The notes below the pieces were generated by a model. That model worked only from the letters and a program-made list of their open reading frames with translations. It was not told the DNA's origin and searched no databases. A stretch of 14,100 bases of DNA from Desulfocapsa sp. GTDB taxonomy: Bacteria > Desulfobacterota > Desulfobulbia > Desulfobulbales > Desulfocapsaceae. A program made the position numbers and the translations under genes. The DNA is taken from contig JAOZLI010000010.1 in assembly GCA_029934915.1 (NCBI GenBank), positions 7,579 through 21,678 of the forward strand, given 5' to 3'. Positions 1 to 6,949 of this stretch are shown here, piece after piece. Position 1 is the stretch's first letter. Each line of letters opens with the position of its first letter.

Positions 1-404
1 TGGTTATTGATTGCCCACCCTCTCTAGGTCTTTTGACTATAAATAGTTTGACCGCAGCCGACTCTGTTCTGATACCTATGCAATGTGAATATTATGCTAT
101 GGAAGGGCTGGCTCAGTTGATTAAAACTGTTCGATCTGTCAAGAAGTCATTGAATAAGTCGCTTTTTATAGAGGGACTGTTGTTGACCATGTTCGATCGG
201 CGAAACCGTTTAACCTTTCAGGTAGAAGAAGAAATTAAAAAACATTTTGGCGAACAGGTTTTTAAGACAGTGATTCCTCGAAATGTGCGATTGAGTGAGT
301 GCCCGAGCCATGGGCAAACGGTTTTGGATTATGATGTTAAGTCCACCGGGGCTAAAGCCTATATCCAACTGGGCAATGAATTTTTACGAAATCAAAAAAA
401 ATAA
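1..404 (+). CDS. parA: ParA/Soj chromosome-partitioning ATPase, 3' part
   Basis: The frame is already open at the window edge, with codons in phase from base 3, so the gene starts outside the window. The visible ~134 residues begin at the ParA Walker B region, [20 protein letters not shown], where the Asp and the PPSLG signature are typical of the deviant-Walker ATPases. The conserved [14 protein letters not shown] and the C-terminal [15 protein letters not shown] follow, both characteristic of Soj. ParA binds DNA non-specifically as an ATP dimer and moves ParB-parS complexes during chromosome segregation. parB lies 189 bp downstream on the same strand, the usual order. The TTG at 33 is not the start, because homology continues upstream of it. 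The Walker A half is not visible. Confidence 0.95.
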   Translation, partial: VIDCPPSLGLLTINSLTAADSVLIPMQCEYYAMEGLAQLIKTVRSVKKSLNKSLFIEGLLLTMFDRRNRLTFQVEEEIKKHFGEQVFKTVIPRNVRLSECPSHGQTVLDYDVKSTGAKAYIQLGNEFLRNQKK

Positions 405-593
405 CTATTTAGTGTTTTGGCGGACGCGTGAAAAGTTGTCTTTTTCGCTTGAAAAAGAACAGGCAGGTTGGAGATGCTCAGGGCGTCGGTCGTAAAAGAA
501 CCTTTTGCGGGCCTGTCAGGGTATGGTACGTTTGGGACGTTGTTTGCAGCCTTAAAGAGTCTGAGTAGTTATTAAAACCTAAAGGAAGAGAAT

Positions 594-1466
594 ATGGGAA
601 AGCCAAAAGGACTTGGTCGTGGTGTCGATCTTTTTTTTAATACTGAGGAAGAGGAAGAGAAATATTTTGAGTGTGATATCGAAAAAATAATTCCTAACCA
701 GTTCCAGCCGCGAACGCATTTTGATGAAGAATCTTTGCAGGAACTTGCAGATTCCATAAAGGAAAAAGGCATTATTCAACCACTGGTAGTTACCACGAAC
801 AATGATGGAAGTTATGGGCTTATAGCAGGTGAAAGACGTCTACGGGCTTCGAAATTGGTCGGTCTCGAAGAGGTACCTGTTGTCATCAGAGAAGTGAGTG
901 GTGATGACGAACTTCTGGAGCTGGCACTTATTGAAAATGTGCAGCGAAAAGATCTGAATCCCATTGAAGAAGCAGAGGCTTACGAAAAATTAATCAAAAT
1001 CTTTTCTTATACCCAGGAACAGGCAGCAGAAAAAGTAGGGAAGAAGAGATCAACTATTACCAATCGGTTGCGCTTATTGCAACTTCCCGATTTTATAAAA
1101 GAAGATATAGGGTATGGGCGTCTGACAGAAGGACATTCCAGGGCGATATTGCGCCTTGCTGGAGACGAAACCGCCATGAAAGACGCACGTAATCAAATAG
1201 TTACGAAGGGGCTTTCGGTGCGTCAGGCGGAGAAGCTCACATCCAGGATGAAGCAGGAACGAAAGACTGGAAGTCCAACAAAGGCGACTACGGAGTCGTT
1301 GGCTATCCCTAAGGAATTTTCTCAGACCCTGATTAATAGAGTCAGTAACAAGCTGGCTTCAAACATACAGCTTGTACAAAATGGTAGTCGTGGAAAACTT
1401 GAAATTGAATATTACTCACTAGATGATTTAGAAAGAGTTGTTGAGTTGATTGCAGGCGAGGAATAG
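594..1466 (+). CDS. parB: ParB/Spo0J chromosome-partitioning CTPase
   Basis: This 290-aa protein has the length and order of chromosomal ParB. A basic N-terminal LGRG peptide (residues 7-10), which stimulates ParA, is followed by an acidic run. The N-terminal CTP-binding domain holds GERRLRA (79-85) and ENVQRKDLNP (114-123). A helix-turn-helix lies around 140-165 (EQAAEKVGKKRSTITNRLRL), and a dimerisation tail ends the protein. ParB binds parS, spreads as a CTP clamp and recruits SMC. The ATG has an AAGGA element about 8 bases upstream. The next gene starts 3 bases after its stop, so they are probably cotranscribed. I saw no intact parS in the window. Confidence 0.96.
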   Translation: MGKPKGLGRGVDLFFNTEEEEEKYFECDIEKIIPNQFQPRTHFDEESLQELADSIKEKGIIQPLVVTTNNDGSYGLIAGERRLRASKLVGLEEVPVVIREVSGDDELLELALIENVQRKDLNPIEEAEAYEKLIKIFSYTQEQAAEKVGKKRSTITNRLRLLQLPDFIKEDIGYGRLTEGHSRAILRLAGDETAMKDARNQIVTKGLSVRQAEKLTSRMKQERKTGSPTKATTESLAIPKEFSQTLINRVSNKLASNIQLVQNGSRGKLEIEYYSLDDLERVVELIAGEE

Positions 1467-1469
1467 GCA

Positions 1470-1766
1470 ATGGCATTGATGCAGTTTACAATGGTTCCTA
1501 TGGGCGAAGGAGTTAGTGTCGGAAAGCATGTAGCTATGATTCAGAAGCGTTTGGAAGAAGAGGGGGCAACATACCATCTCACAGATATGGCAACATTGGT
1601 TGAAGGTGATGTGCCGGAACTTCTCAAGCTGTTGGCCAGGATATATGAAACCCCTTTTGACAATGGTGCTGTCCGTGTGGTAACCAATATTACCATAGAT
1701 GATCGTCGCGACAAAATAGTGCATATCGGTGATAAAATTGAAGCAGTCCAAAAAAAACTTAGGTAG
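1470..1766 (+). CDS. MTH1187-type thiamine-binding protein (UPF0045/DUF77)
   Basis: This small 98-aa protein opens with MALMQFTMVPMGEGVSVGKH and has the ferredoxin-like fold pattern of the MTH1187/YkoF-like family. Members form oligomers and some bind thiamine; their physiological role is not settled. The family signature is visible as the early MVPMGEG-S-S-like loop, a central YHLTDMATLVEGDVPELLKL segment and a late VTNITIDDRRD strand. Length matches the family (about 95-105 aa). It starts 3 bases after parB, with GAGGAA at the parB end serving as ribosome binding site. Nothing in the sequence links its function to chromosome partitioning; read-through from parAB is the likeliest source of expression. 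Confidence 0.85.
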   Translation: MALMQFTMVPMGEGVSVGKHVAMIQKRLEEEGATYHLTDMATLVEGDVPELLKLLARIYETPFDNGAVRVVTNITIDDRRDKIVHIGDKIEAVQKKLR

Positions 1767-1941
1767 TACTCTTGAACGAAAAGGGAAAAATCGTGGGAAT
1801 GGAAAATCGATTAGCAGGATCACAGTCCTGTCGTTTGTGTTGTTTCTCGGATTATTCCTTTTTGGGATAAATGCAAACGAGCCGAAAAGAGTAATGGAAC
1901 AGGCCTGGAATATTTGCCTTGAATGTATAGGTATAGGCTAA
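1729..1941 (+). CDS. Small membrane protein with C-terminal CXXC, CD1871A-like
   Basis: The sure part is the C-terminal ~45 residues: one membrane helix (ITVLSFVLFLGLFLFGI) and then an extended tail ending NICLECIGIG. A single helix plus terminal CLECIGIG is the pattern I know from the short CD1871A-type CXXC proteins, which sit beside 4Fe-4S polyferredoxins, as here (next gene 57 bp downstream). The CXXC suggests thiol-disulfide exchange or metal or cluster contact at the membrane; this is inference. The start is uncertain. GTG 1729 and TTG 1738 (GGTGA five bases upstream) both give an unusually long basic N-terminus overlapping the previous gene. No in-frame ATG exists near the helix, and the ATG at 1799 is in another frame. 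Confidence 0.65.
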   Translation: MIKLKQSKKNLGSTLERKGKNRGNGKSISRITVLSFVLFLGLFLFGINANEPKRVMEQAWNICLECIGIG

Positions 1942-1997
1942 GAATTATCCAAGTTATTTCTTACCGAACCCTAACTATTATTTAAGGTGAAATTTTA

Positions 1998-2891
1998 ATG
2001 GAATCAATCCGTAAACTCGTCCAGGTTCTTGCTACCTTCCTCACAAATAGCTATTTACTTTTTCCAAGTACAAAAAATATATATCAGGGGCAATTAAAGG
2101 CAATTTGCTCCCCTGGATTAAATTGTTATTCCTGTCCAGCATCGACCACATACTGTCCAATTGGTGCGATACAACAACTGCTGCTAGGTATACGATTTTC
2201 CCTGGAAACTGGAGCGTACTATATTGGAGGCTATGTAGTTGGAACTATAGGTTTAATAGCGACGGCCACCGGTCGTGTGACCTGCGGCTGGCTATGTCCA
2301 TTCGGATTGATTCAGGAGCTCTTACACAAGATTCCATTTGGAGGCAAAAAAACCGAAGTTGTACCGTTCCTACGATATCTTAAATATCTTATACTCGTGT
2401 TGTTTGTATTTCTTTTCCCCCTTGTCTTAACCAATGAGTGGGACATGGGTATTCCGTGGTTTTGTAAATATGTCTGTCCTGCAGGAACACTCGAAGCAGG
2501 GTTGCCAATGCTTCTTTTGCAACCAGATCTTCGTGCAACACTTGGCTATCTTTTCTACAATAAGCTATTTTGGCTTGTTGTTTTTATGATATGGTCGGTG
2601 AAAACATCACGCCCCTTTTGTAAGACGACCTGCCCCTTAGGAGCATTTTATGGAATGTTCAACAGCTTTGCACTTATCAAATTGGATCTGATAGAATCGC
2701 GTTGTACCGATTGTGGTGCGTGTGCAAATGTATGCCCCATGGGGATCCAGTTTAATGAATCTGTTGGCAGTAAGGAGTGTATACTCTGTATGCGCTGTAT
2801 GAAAGAGGCTTGCGAGTTCGGGGCTATTGAGTTGACCATTGCTAACACTTCATTTTCGGCTGGTCAAAGACTCCTGAAAACAACTAAGTAG
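1998..2891 (+). CDS. NapH-like membrane polyferredoxin (4Fe-4S binding protein)
   Basis: This 297-aa protein has several hydrophobic segments (about 60-90, 128-146, 184-202) and many cysteine motifs. A CX2C plus C group lies at 43-53. The CP motifs CGWLCPFG (96-103), CKYVCPAG (156-163) and CKTTCPLG (208-215) are typical of NapH/NosR/CcoG-type membrane ferredoxins. Two C-terminal 4Fe-4S clusters follow: CX2CX2CX3CP (236-247) and CX2CX2CX4C (261-272). Such proteins pass electrons between the quinone pool or membrane and periplasmic or cytoplasmic partners. No reductase lies nearby. The only plausible partner is the CXXC protein just upstream, so a thiol-redox branch is one possibility. AAGGTG lies about 8 bases before the ATG. 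Confidence 0.88.
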   Translation: MESIRKLVQVLATFLTNSYLLFPSTKNIYQGQLKAICSPGLNCYSCPASTTYCPIGAIQQLLLGIRFSLETGAYYIGGYVVGTIGLIATATGRVTCGWLCPFGLIQELLHKIPFGGKKTEVVPFLRYLKYLILVLFVFLFPLVLTNEWDMGIPWFCKYVCPAGTLEAGLPMLLLQPDLRATLGYLFYNKLFWLVVFMIWSVKTSRPFCKTTCPLGAFYGMFNSFALIKLDLIESRCTDCGACANVCPMGIQFNESVGSKECILCMRCMKEACEFGAIELTIANTSFSAGQRLLKTTK

Positions 2892-2930
2892 AGTTATATG
2901 CGGAGGTCGTTTTCACTGGAAATGCATCTA

Positions 2931-2945
2931 AAAGTAGGCTACTTT
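2931..2945. promoter_or_regulatory. 15-bp perfect palindrome upstream of the SH3 gene
   Basis: AAAGTAG-G-CTACTTT is a perfect 7+1+7 palindrome lying 75-90 bases before the SH3-protein start. Its right half recurs as CTACTTT at 2979-2985, 40 bases further on. It could be an operator or a small RNA hairpin. No clear -35/-10 pair was found close by, so its role is unproven. Confidence 0.3.
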
Positions 2946-3020
2946 GGGCAAATACAAGAAACTATAACAGAGTAACGACTACTTTTAACTGCTAACAATA
3001 ACGACGAAAAATTGATTCTT

Positions 3021-3491
3021 ATGCGTAATCAGACAAAAAAAATTACATGTATTTTCAGCTTTATCTTGCTAAATGTTTTTCTCTTTTCCACGGTACATGC
3101 AAAAATGGGGAGTATCGACGGGGAGAAGGTTCAACTCCGAACTGGACCAGGTACAAACTATGCAGCAAAATGGCAATATGGTAAAGGCTATCCTGTTAAG
3201 ATCTTGACAACTAAGGGGAAATGGTACAAGGTCAAGGATTTTGAAAATGATACAGGCTGGGTCTATAAAAGCTTGGTGAAGCGAACTCCCCATATGATAG
3301 TCAAGGTGAACAAGGGGAAGAATAAAAAGATTAACATTCGAAGTGGGCCGGGAACAAAATATAAAGTAGTTGGCCAGGCTTATTACGGTGTGGTGTTTGA
3401 AACAGTCAAGCAAAGCTCAGGTTGGGCACAGGTTAAACACGAATCCGGGTTGAAGGGCTGGGTTAAACGCAGCCTTCTTTGGGGCTTTTAG
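3021..3491 (+). CDS. Exported protein with two bacterial SH3 domains
   Basis: From ATG 3021 this is 156 aa. A signal peptide is clear: basic MRNQTKK, a hydrophobic core ITCIFSFILLNVFLFS and a cleavage site after VHA. The mature part is two SH3b repeats. Each starts with the R-[ST]-GPGT-x-Y signature (LRTGPGTNY near 37-45, IRSGPGTKY near 109-117) and ends with a Gly-Trp-Val strand (GWVYKSLV, GWVKRSLL). No catalytic domain is present. SH3b pairs of this kind bind peptidoglycan or other envelope ligands, so a periplasmic cell-wall-associated role is likely but inferred. TTG 3012 is an alternative start; neither has a good ribosome binding site. A terminator follows 31 bases after the stop. Confidence 0.85.
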   Translation: MRNQTKKITCIFSFILLNVFLFSTVHAKMGSIDGEKVQLRTGPGTNYAAKWQYGKGYPVKILTTKGKWYKVKDFENDTGWVYKSLVKRTPHMIVKVNKGKNKKINIRSGPGTKYKVVGQAYYGVVFETVKQSSGWAQVKHESGLKGWVKRSLLWGF

Positions 3492-3522
3492 CCAACAAAA
3501 GATAGCCTTTATAGAAGCACAA

Positions 3523-3563
3523 AAAAAAGCCCTCATTACATATACTGTAATGAGGGCTTTTTT
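3523..3563. terminator. Bidirectional intrinsic terminator
   Basis: An 18-bp perfect stem is flanked by runs of A on the left and T on the right. The arms are 3523-3540 and 3546-3563, the core is GCCCTCATTACA with its complement, and the loop is 5 bases. The T run ends the plus-strand SH3 gene transcript. The A run (3521-3528) gives eight U residues to the minus-strand tRNA transcript. Confidence 0.92.
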
Positions 3564-3568
3564 CGTCT

Positions 3569-3660
3569 TGGCGGAGAGGGAGAGATTCGAACTCTCGGTG
3601 GAGTCTAACCCCCACATTCGCTTAGCAGGCGAACACCATCGGCCTCTCGGTCACCTCTCC
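3569..3660 (-). tRNA. tRNA-Ser(GCU)
   Basis: This minus-strand gene is 92 nt including the encoded CCA. The acceptor stem is GGAGAGG paired with CCTCTCC, discriminator G, then CCA. The anticodon stem-loop is TTCGC-CTGCTAA-GCGAA, giving anticodon GCT at 3624-3626 (reads AGC/AGU). It has a long variable arm as expected for tRNA-Ser, and the T-loop is TTCGAAT. It lies 11 bases downstream of the second tRNA-Ser and probably shares its transcript. Confidence 0.96.
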
Positions 3661-3671
3661 AAGTCAATTAT

Positions 3672-3757
3672 TGGCGGAGGAGGTAGGATTTGAACCCACG
3701 GAACTTCCGTTCAACGGTTTTCAAGACCGCCGCCTTAAGCCACTCGGCCACTCCTCC
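3672..3757 (-). tRNA. tRNA-Ser(UGA)
   Basis: This minus-strand gene is 86 nt including the encoded CCA. The acceptor stem is GGAGGAG with CTCCTCC, and the discriminator is G. The anticodon loop is CTTGAAA, giving anticodon TGA at 3721-3723 (reads UCA and other UCN codons). The T-loop is TTCAAAT. It is first in the two-tRNA unit, with a good promoter immediately upstream. Confidence 0.96.
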
Positions 3758-3767
3758 ACACGCCCTC

Positions 3768-3796
3768 CTTGTACCATCTGTTAAACATACTGTCAA
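3768..3796 (-). promoter_or_regulatory. Sigma-70-type promoter of the tRNA-Ser pair
   Basis: On the minus strand, TTGACA (3791-3796) is separated by exactly 17 bases from TACAAG (3768-3773). The tRNA 5' end lies 11 bases past the -10. The perfect -35 and correct spacing make this convincing; the -10 is only a partial match. Confidence 0.75.
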
Positions 3797-3988
3797 TAAT
3801 TTGAAGAGAATGCGGGCGGGAGGTGGAAAAAAAAATGAAAATAGTGCTCAATAGAGCCTGGAAATGACAAAAACGGAATAATTAGGGAGACAAATATGAC
3901 ATTTATGTGTATCAAGGATGTTGGGAGTCAAGTATTTTAGAATAGCATGAAATAGAGAAGCCATAAAATTTAAAATGAATTACAAATA

Positions 3989-5557
3989 ATGATTGAACAT
4001 AGTGAATTAACAGCGGCTCAGCTCGAAGATCTGACTTGTTTGTACGAAATAACAAAAAGCCTGGCATCTTCAGTGGATCTTAAAGAGTGTCTGAGTGAAA
4101 CGATGGAAACCATAGGCTCCATGAAAGCAATGGAAAATGGCACTGTAACTATAATTAACCCATTAACAGGTAAACTTGAAATAGAAGTAGCCCAAGGGAT
4201 TAATGCAGAAGGCCGTAAACGAGGCAAATATCAGATAGGAGAGGGAATTACAGGAAGAGTTGTGGCCTCAGGAGAACCGATTATTGTCCCTCACATTGCT
4301 GATGAACCAATGTTTTTGAATAAAACGAGAGCCAGGGGGGACCTTTCCAACCAATCACGTTCCTTTCTCTGTGTGCCCATTCGGAATGGAAAACAGGTTA
4401 TCGGCGCCTTATCAGTAGATCGAATTTACGCTGAAGGGATATCTGGGCAGGCTGAAGCCGATTTACGATTTTTGACTATTCTCAGCAGTTTGATAGCACA
4501 AACAACGCGACGAATTCAAACCGTAAATCAGGAGCAGGATGAACTTCGTGTAGAAAATCAAAAGCTGAAACGGGAACTCTCAGAAAAAAACAAAATCAAT
4601 GATATTCAGGGGAATTCCAGTCGAATGCAGGAAGTGTATGAGATGATCCACAGGGTTGTTGATTCCAATGCAACTGTGCTTCTGCGTGGAGAGTCCGGTA
4701 CTGGAAAAACCCTGGTTGCCAAGGCTTTGCATTACAATTCAAGGCGACAGGAAAAACCCTTTATTGTGGTCAATTGCTCAGCTTTACCGGAAACGCTTTT
4801 GGAAAGTGAGTTATTCGGGCATGAAAAAGGAGCCTTTACAGGAGCCACCGAACGAAAGGCAGGACGATTTGAACAGGCTGAAGGCGGTACATTATTTTTG
4901 GATGAAATTGGTGAAATAAGCCACGCAGTGCAGGTCAAATTGCTAAATGTAGTGCAAGAAAAAACTTTTCAGCGTTTGGGCTCTGCAAAATCCATTTCTT
5001 GTGATGTACGACTGGTGGCCGCCACCAATAGAGATCTTGAAAAAGCGGTGCAGGATAAGTGTTTCCGGGAAGATCTGTATTACAGGCTAAACGTTTTTCC
5101 GGTTTATATGCCGCCCCTGCGTGAACGGAGAACAGATATTTTGCTCCTGGCGGAATTTTTTCTGGAGAAATTTTCGGCTGAAAATAGCAAAGACATTAAG
5201 CGAATTTCAACGCCGGCTATCGACATGTTAATCCAATATCATTGGCCGGGGAATGTACGGGAATTGCAGAATTGTATGGAGCGGGCAGTCTTGATATGTG
5301 ATGCTGATACAATCAAGAGCAATCATCTTCCACCAACTCTGCAGACTTCTGATTCAATACAATCGGATAAAAATCCACTTTCTCTGTCAGCAGCAGTGGA
5401 AAATTTTGAAAAAGATCTTATTGTTGATGGATTGAAAAAAAATCGGGGCAATCAGACTCAGACAGCAAAATATCTTGATACCAGTCTCCGAATTGTAAAT
5501 TACAAAATCCATCAATATAATATTGATCCTAAACAATTTAAGATTCAGAAACAATGA
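3989..5557 (+). CDS. NifA-type sigma-54 activator (GAF, AAA+, HTH)
   Basis: This 522-aa enhancer-binding protein has a GAF sensor domain (about 15-175, with the NifA-like GEGITGRVV and SFLCVPI segments). A coiled linker (178-205) and the AAA+ domain follow: Walker A GESGTGKT (234-241), the sigma-54-contacting GAFTGA (281-286), Walker B LFLDE (302-306), and PPLRERR. A C-terminal Fis-like helix-turn-helix is at about 485-510 ([21 protein letters not shown]). It would open sigma-54 promoters in response to a small ligand or redox signal sensed by GAF. The NifA resemblance is strong, but no nif genes are visible and the Cys-rich linker of oxygen-sensitive NifA proteins is absent, so the target is open. 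There is no good ribosome binding site before ATG 3989, and the upstream ATG 3975 hits a stop. The stop overlaps queH by 4 bases. Confidence 0.93.
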   Translation: MIEHSELTAAQLEDLTCLYEITKSLASSVDLKECLSETMETIGSMKAMENGTVTIINPLTGKLEIEVAQGINAEGRKRGKYQIGEGITGRVVASGEPIIVPHIADEPMFLNKTRARGDLSNQSRSFLCVPIRNGKQVIGALSVDRIYAEGISGQAEADLRFLTILSSLIAQTTRRIQTVNQEQDELRVENQKLKRELSEKNKINDIQGNSSRMQEVYEMIHRVVDSNATVLLRGESGTGKTLVAKALHYNSRRQEKPFIVVNCSALPETLLESELFGHEKGAFTGATERKAGRFEQAEGGTLFLDEIGEISHAVQVKLLNVVQEKTFQRLGSAKSISCDVRLVAATNRDLEKAVQDKCFREDLYYRLNVFPVYMPPLRERRTDILLLAEFFLEKFSAENSKDIKRISTPAIDMLIQYHWPGNVRELQNCMERAVLICDADTIKSNHLPPTLQTSDSIQSDKNPLSLSAAVENFEKDLIVDGLKKNRGNQTQTAKYLDTSLRIVNYKIHQYNIDPKQFKIQKQ

Positions 5558-6138
5558 AGCTCATCCTCCATGTCTGTTGCGCACCCTGCTCCACCTACAC
5601 CCTGAATAAGTTGCGTCAGCAGGATATAGATGTCTCAGGATATTTCTATAATCCTAATATCCATCCCTACCGCGAATTTAAAAAGCGTCTGGACACCTTA
5701 GAGGAGTTCGCAGGCCAGGTAGATTTGCCACTCGAGATAGAGCGTGATTACGGATTAACGGAATATCTCCGTAAAGTAGTTTTCAATGAAAAAAAGCGTT
5801 GCGGGATATGTTACGACATGCGTTTAGAAAAAACGGCCAAGCATGCCGCAGAATTAGGCGCTGATGCGTTTTCTACTACACTTCTCTACTCACGCTATCA
5901 AAACCATGAAAGCATCGCGAAAATCGGCAGTGAAATGGCCGACAAGTATGGTGTAGAATTTTACTATGATGATTTTCGTGAAGGCTGGCAGGAAGGTATA
6001 GATAAAGCAATCGATATGGATCTGTATAGGCAGCCCTATTGTGGCTGTATTTACAGTGAACAGGAACGTTACGATAATAGATTAAAGAAGAAAATGCGAA
6101 AAGAGCGAAAGGCAGCCCTGAAGAAACAGCAGTTTTGA
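5554..6138 (+). CDS. queH: Epoxyqueuosine reductase QueH
   Basis: This 194-aa DUF208-family protein catalyses the last step of queuosine synthesis in tRNA, reducing epoxyqueuosine to queuosine. It replaces the B12-dependent QueG. The sequence shows the N-terminal HVCCAPC (6-12), CGIC (83-86), the SRYQNHE segment (113-119) and the late CGC (163-165) within [14 protein letters not shown]. These cysteines are expected to hold an iron-sulfur cluster and form the redox disulfide. A Lys/Arg-rich tail follows, suited to RNA contact. It starts inside the stop codon of the activator gene (ATGA overlap), so translation is probably coupled. That pairing looks organisational rather than functional. Confidence 0.93.
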   Translation: MKLILHVCCAPCSTYTLNKLRQQDIDVSGYFYNPNIHPYREFKKRLDTLEEFAGQVDLPLEIERDYGLTEYLRKVVFNEKKRCGICYDMRLEKTAKHAAELGADAFSTTLLYSRYQNHESIAKIGSEMADKYGVEFYYDDFREGWQEGIDKAIDMDLYRQPYCGCIYSEQERYDNRLKKKMRKERKAALKKQQF

Positions 6139-6174
6139 CAGGTGGCCGAACACTCGCAAAAAGAGGATAGAATA

Positions 6175-6849
6175 ATGGTAGATATACTTGTACTGGCGAC
6201 AACCAACAAAAATAAAGTGAAAGAGTTTCAGGAAATGGTGGGGGATTTTCCGGTAGAAATCAAATGTGTTTCGGATTTTGGAACCATCCCGGAATGCATC
6301 GAGGATGGAGAAACCTTTGATGATAATGCCTACAAAAAGGCATTGCATACAGCAAAAATACTAGGTCTTCCAGCAATTGCTGATGACTCAGGACTTGTGG
6401 TTGAAGCATTGGATGGCGCACCTGGTGTGTACTCGGCAAGATACGCGGGTGAAAATGCAACGGATGCGGATAACTGCGAAAAACTTCTTAAAGAGATGAA
6501 GGGACAGGAAAACAGAAAAGCTGCATTTAAATGTGTACTTTCCATTGCAGTCCCATCAGGTCCGGCACTCACCTACGAAGGAAGTTGCGAAGGAACCATT
6601 CTTGAGGCAAAACGCGGTGAGTCAGGTTTTGGCTATGACCCTCTTTTTTATTTTGAGGAATTTGATAAAACATTTGCCGAGTGTAATTCCGAAGAGAAAA
6701 ACAGGGTGAGTCACCGTGGAAAGGCCTTGGCGGAGTTAGGTAGTGAGTTTGATAATGTTATGAAATGGCTCGACCAGCGACTGGCAGAAGAGAAGCCACC
6801 TAAACCTGATCACAGTGAGTTTGAGACTAACGACTGGTCGAAGTCGTAA
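6175..6849 (+). CDS. rdgB: XTP/dITP diphosphatase (HAM1/RdgB family)
   Basis: From ATG 6175 this is 224 aa. It hydrolyses dITP, XTP and related purine triphosphates to monophosphates and keeps deaminated bases out of DNA and RNA. Family motifs are all present: LATTNKNKVKEF (7-18) for substrate and phosphate binding, DDSGL (70-74) with the catalytic acidic pair, GVYSARYAG (84-92), GFGYDPLF (151-158) and NRVSHRGKAL (176-185). The final ~18 residues are a charged extension beyond the usual end. ATG 6175 is preferred over GTG 6142 because GAGGA lies about 8 bases upstream and the family starts right at the first beta strand. It lies 36 bases after queH on the same strand, probably in one transcript. 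Confidence 0.95.
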   Translation: MVDILVLATTNKNKVKEFQEMVGDFPVEIKCVSDFGTIPECIEDGETFDDNAYKKALHTAKILGLPAIADDSGLVVEALDGAPGVYSARYAGENATDADNCEKLLKEMKGQENRKAAFKCVLSIAVPSGPALTYEGSCEGTILEAKRGESGFGYDPLFYFEEFDKTFAECNSEEKNRVSHRGKALAELGSEFDNVMKWLDQRLAEEKPPKPDHSEFETNDWSKS

Positions 6850-6858
6850 GTCAGGTTG

Positions 6859-6945
6859 TTTAGGCTATAGGCTGAAAGGCTGTTAGCAAAAGACCACTTT
6901 TATGCTCTTTTGCTAATATCCTACAGCCTAAACGGCTAACAGCCT
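6859..6945. terminator. Nested inverted repeats between convergent genes
   Basis: Three overlapping stems can be drawn. An inner perfect 11-bp stem is 6883-6893 with 6906-6916 (TTAGCAAAAGA and its complement, 12-base loop). An outer 12-of-13 stem, TTTAGGCTATAGG, is 6859-6871 with 6920-6932. A competing perfect 11-bp stem, AGGCTGTTAGC, is 6877-6887 with 6935-6945. The last one shares bases with the inner stem, so both cannot form together. It lies between the rdgB stop and the convergent SPFH stop and probably terminates both transcripts, although neither side has a strong T run. Confidence 0.6.
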
Positions 6946-6949
6946 GTGT

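Noticed and set aside
421..436. Possible parS site between parA and parB
   Set aside because: Only a CGTGAAA half is present; the symmetric GTTTCACGTGAAAC core is missing.
439..458. Perfect 8-bp hairpin (TCTTTTTC-GCTT-GAAAAAGA) as a terminator after parA
   Set aside because: The stem is A/T-only apart from two G-C pairs and has no T run after it; it may fold but is not convincing as a terminator.
1428..1823. 131-aa minus-strand frame over the thiamine-binding gene
   Set aside because: It is antisense to two supported genes, and its composition is that of a mirrored frame.
6142..6174. GTG 6142 as the start of rdgB
   Set aside because: It adds 11 residues ahead of the conserved first strand and lacks the ribosome binding site seen before ATG 6175.
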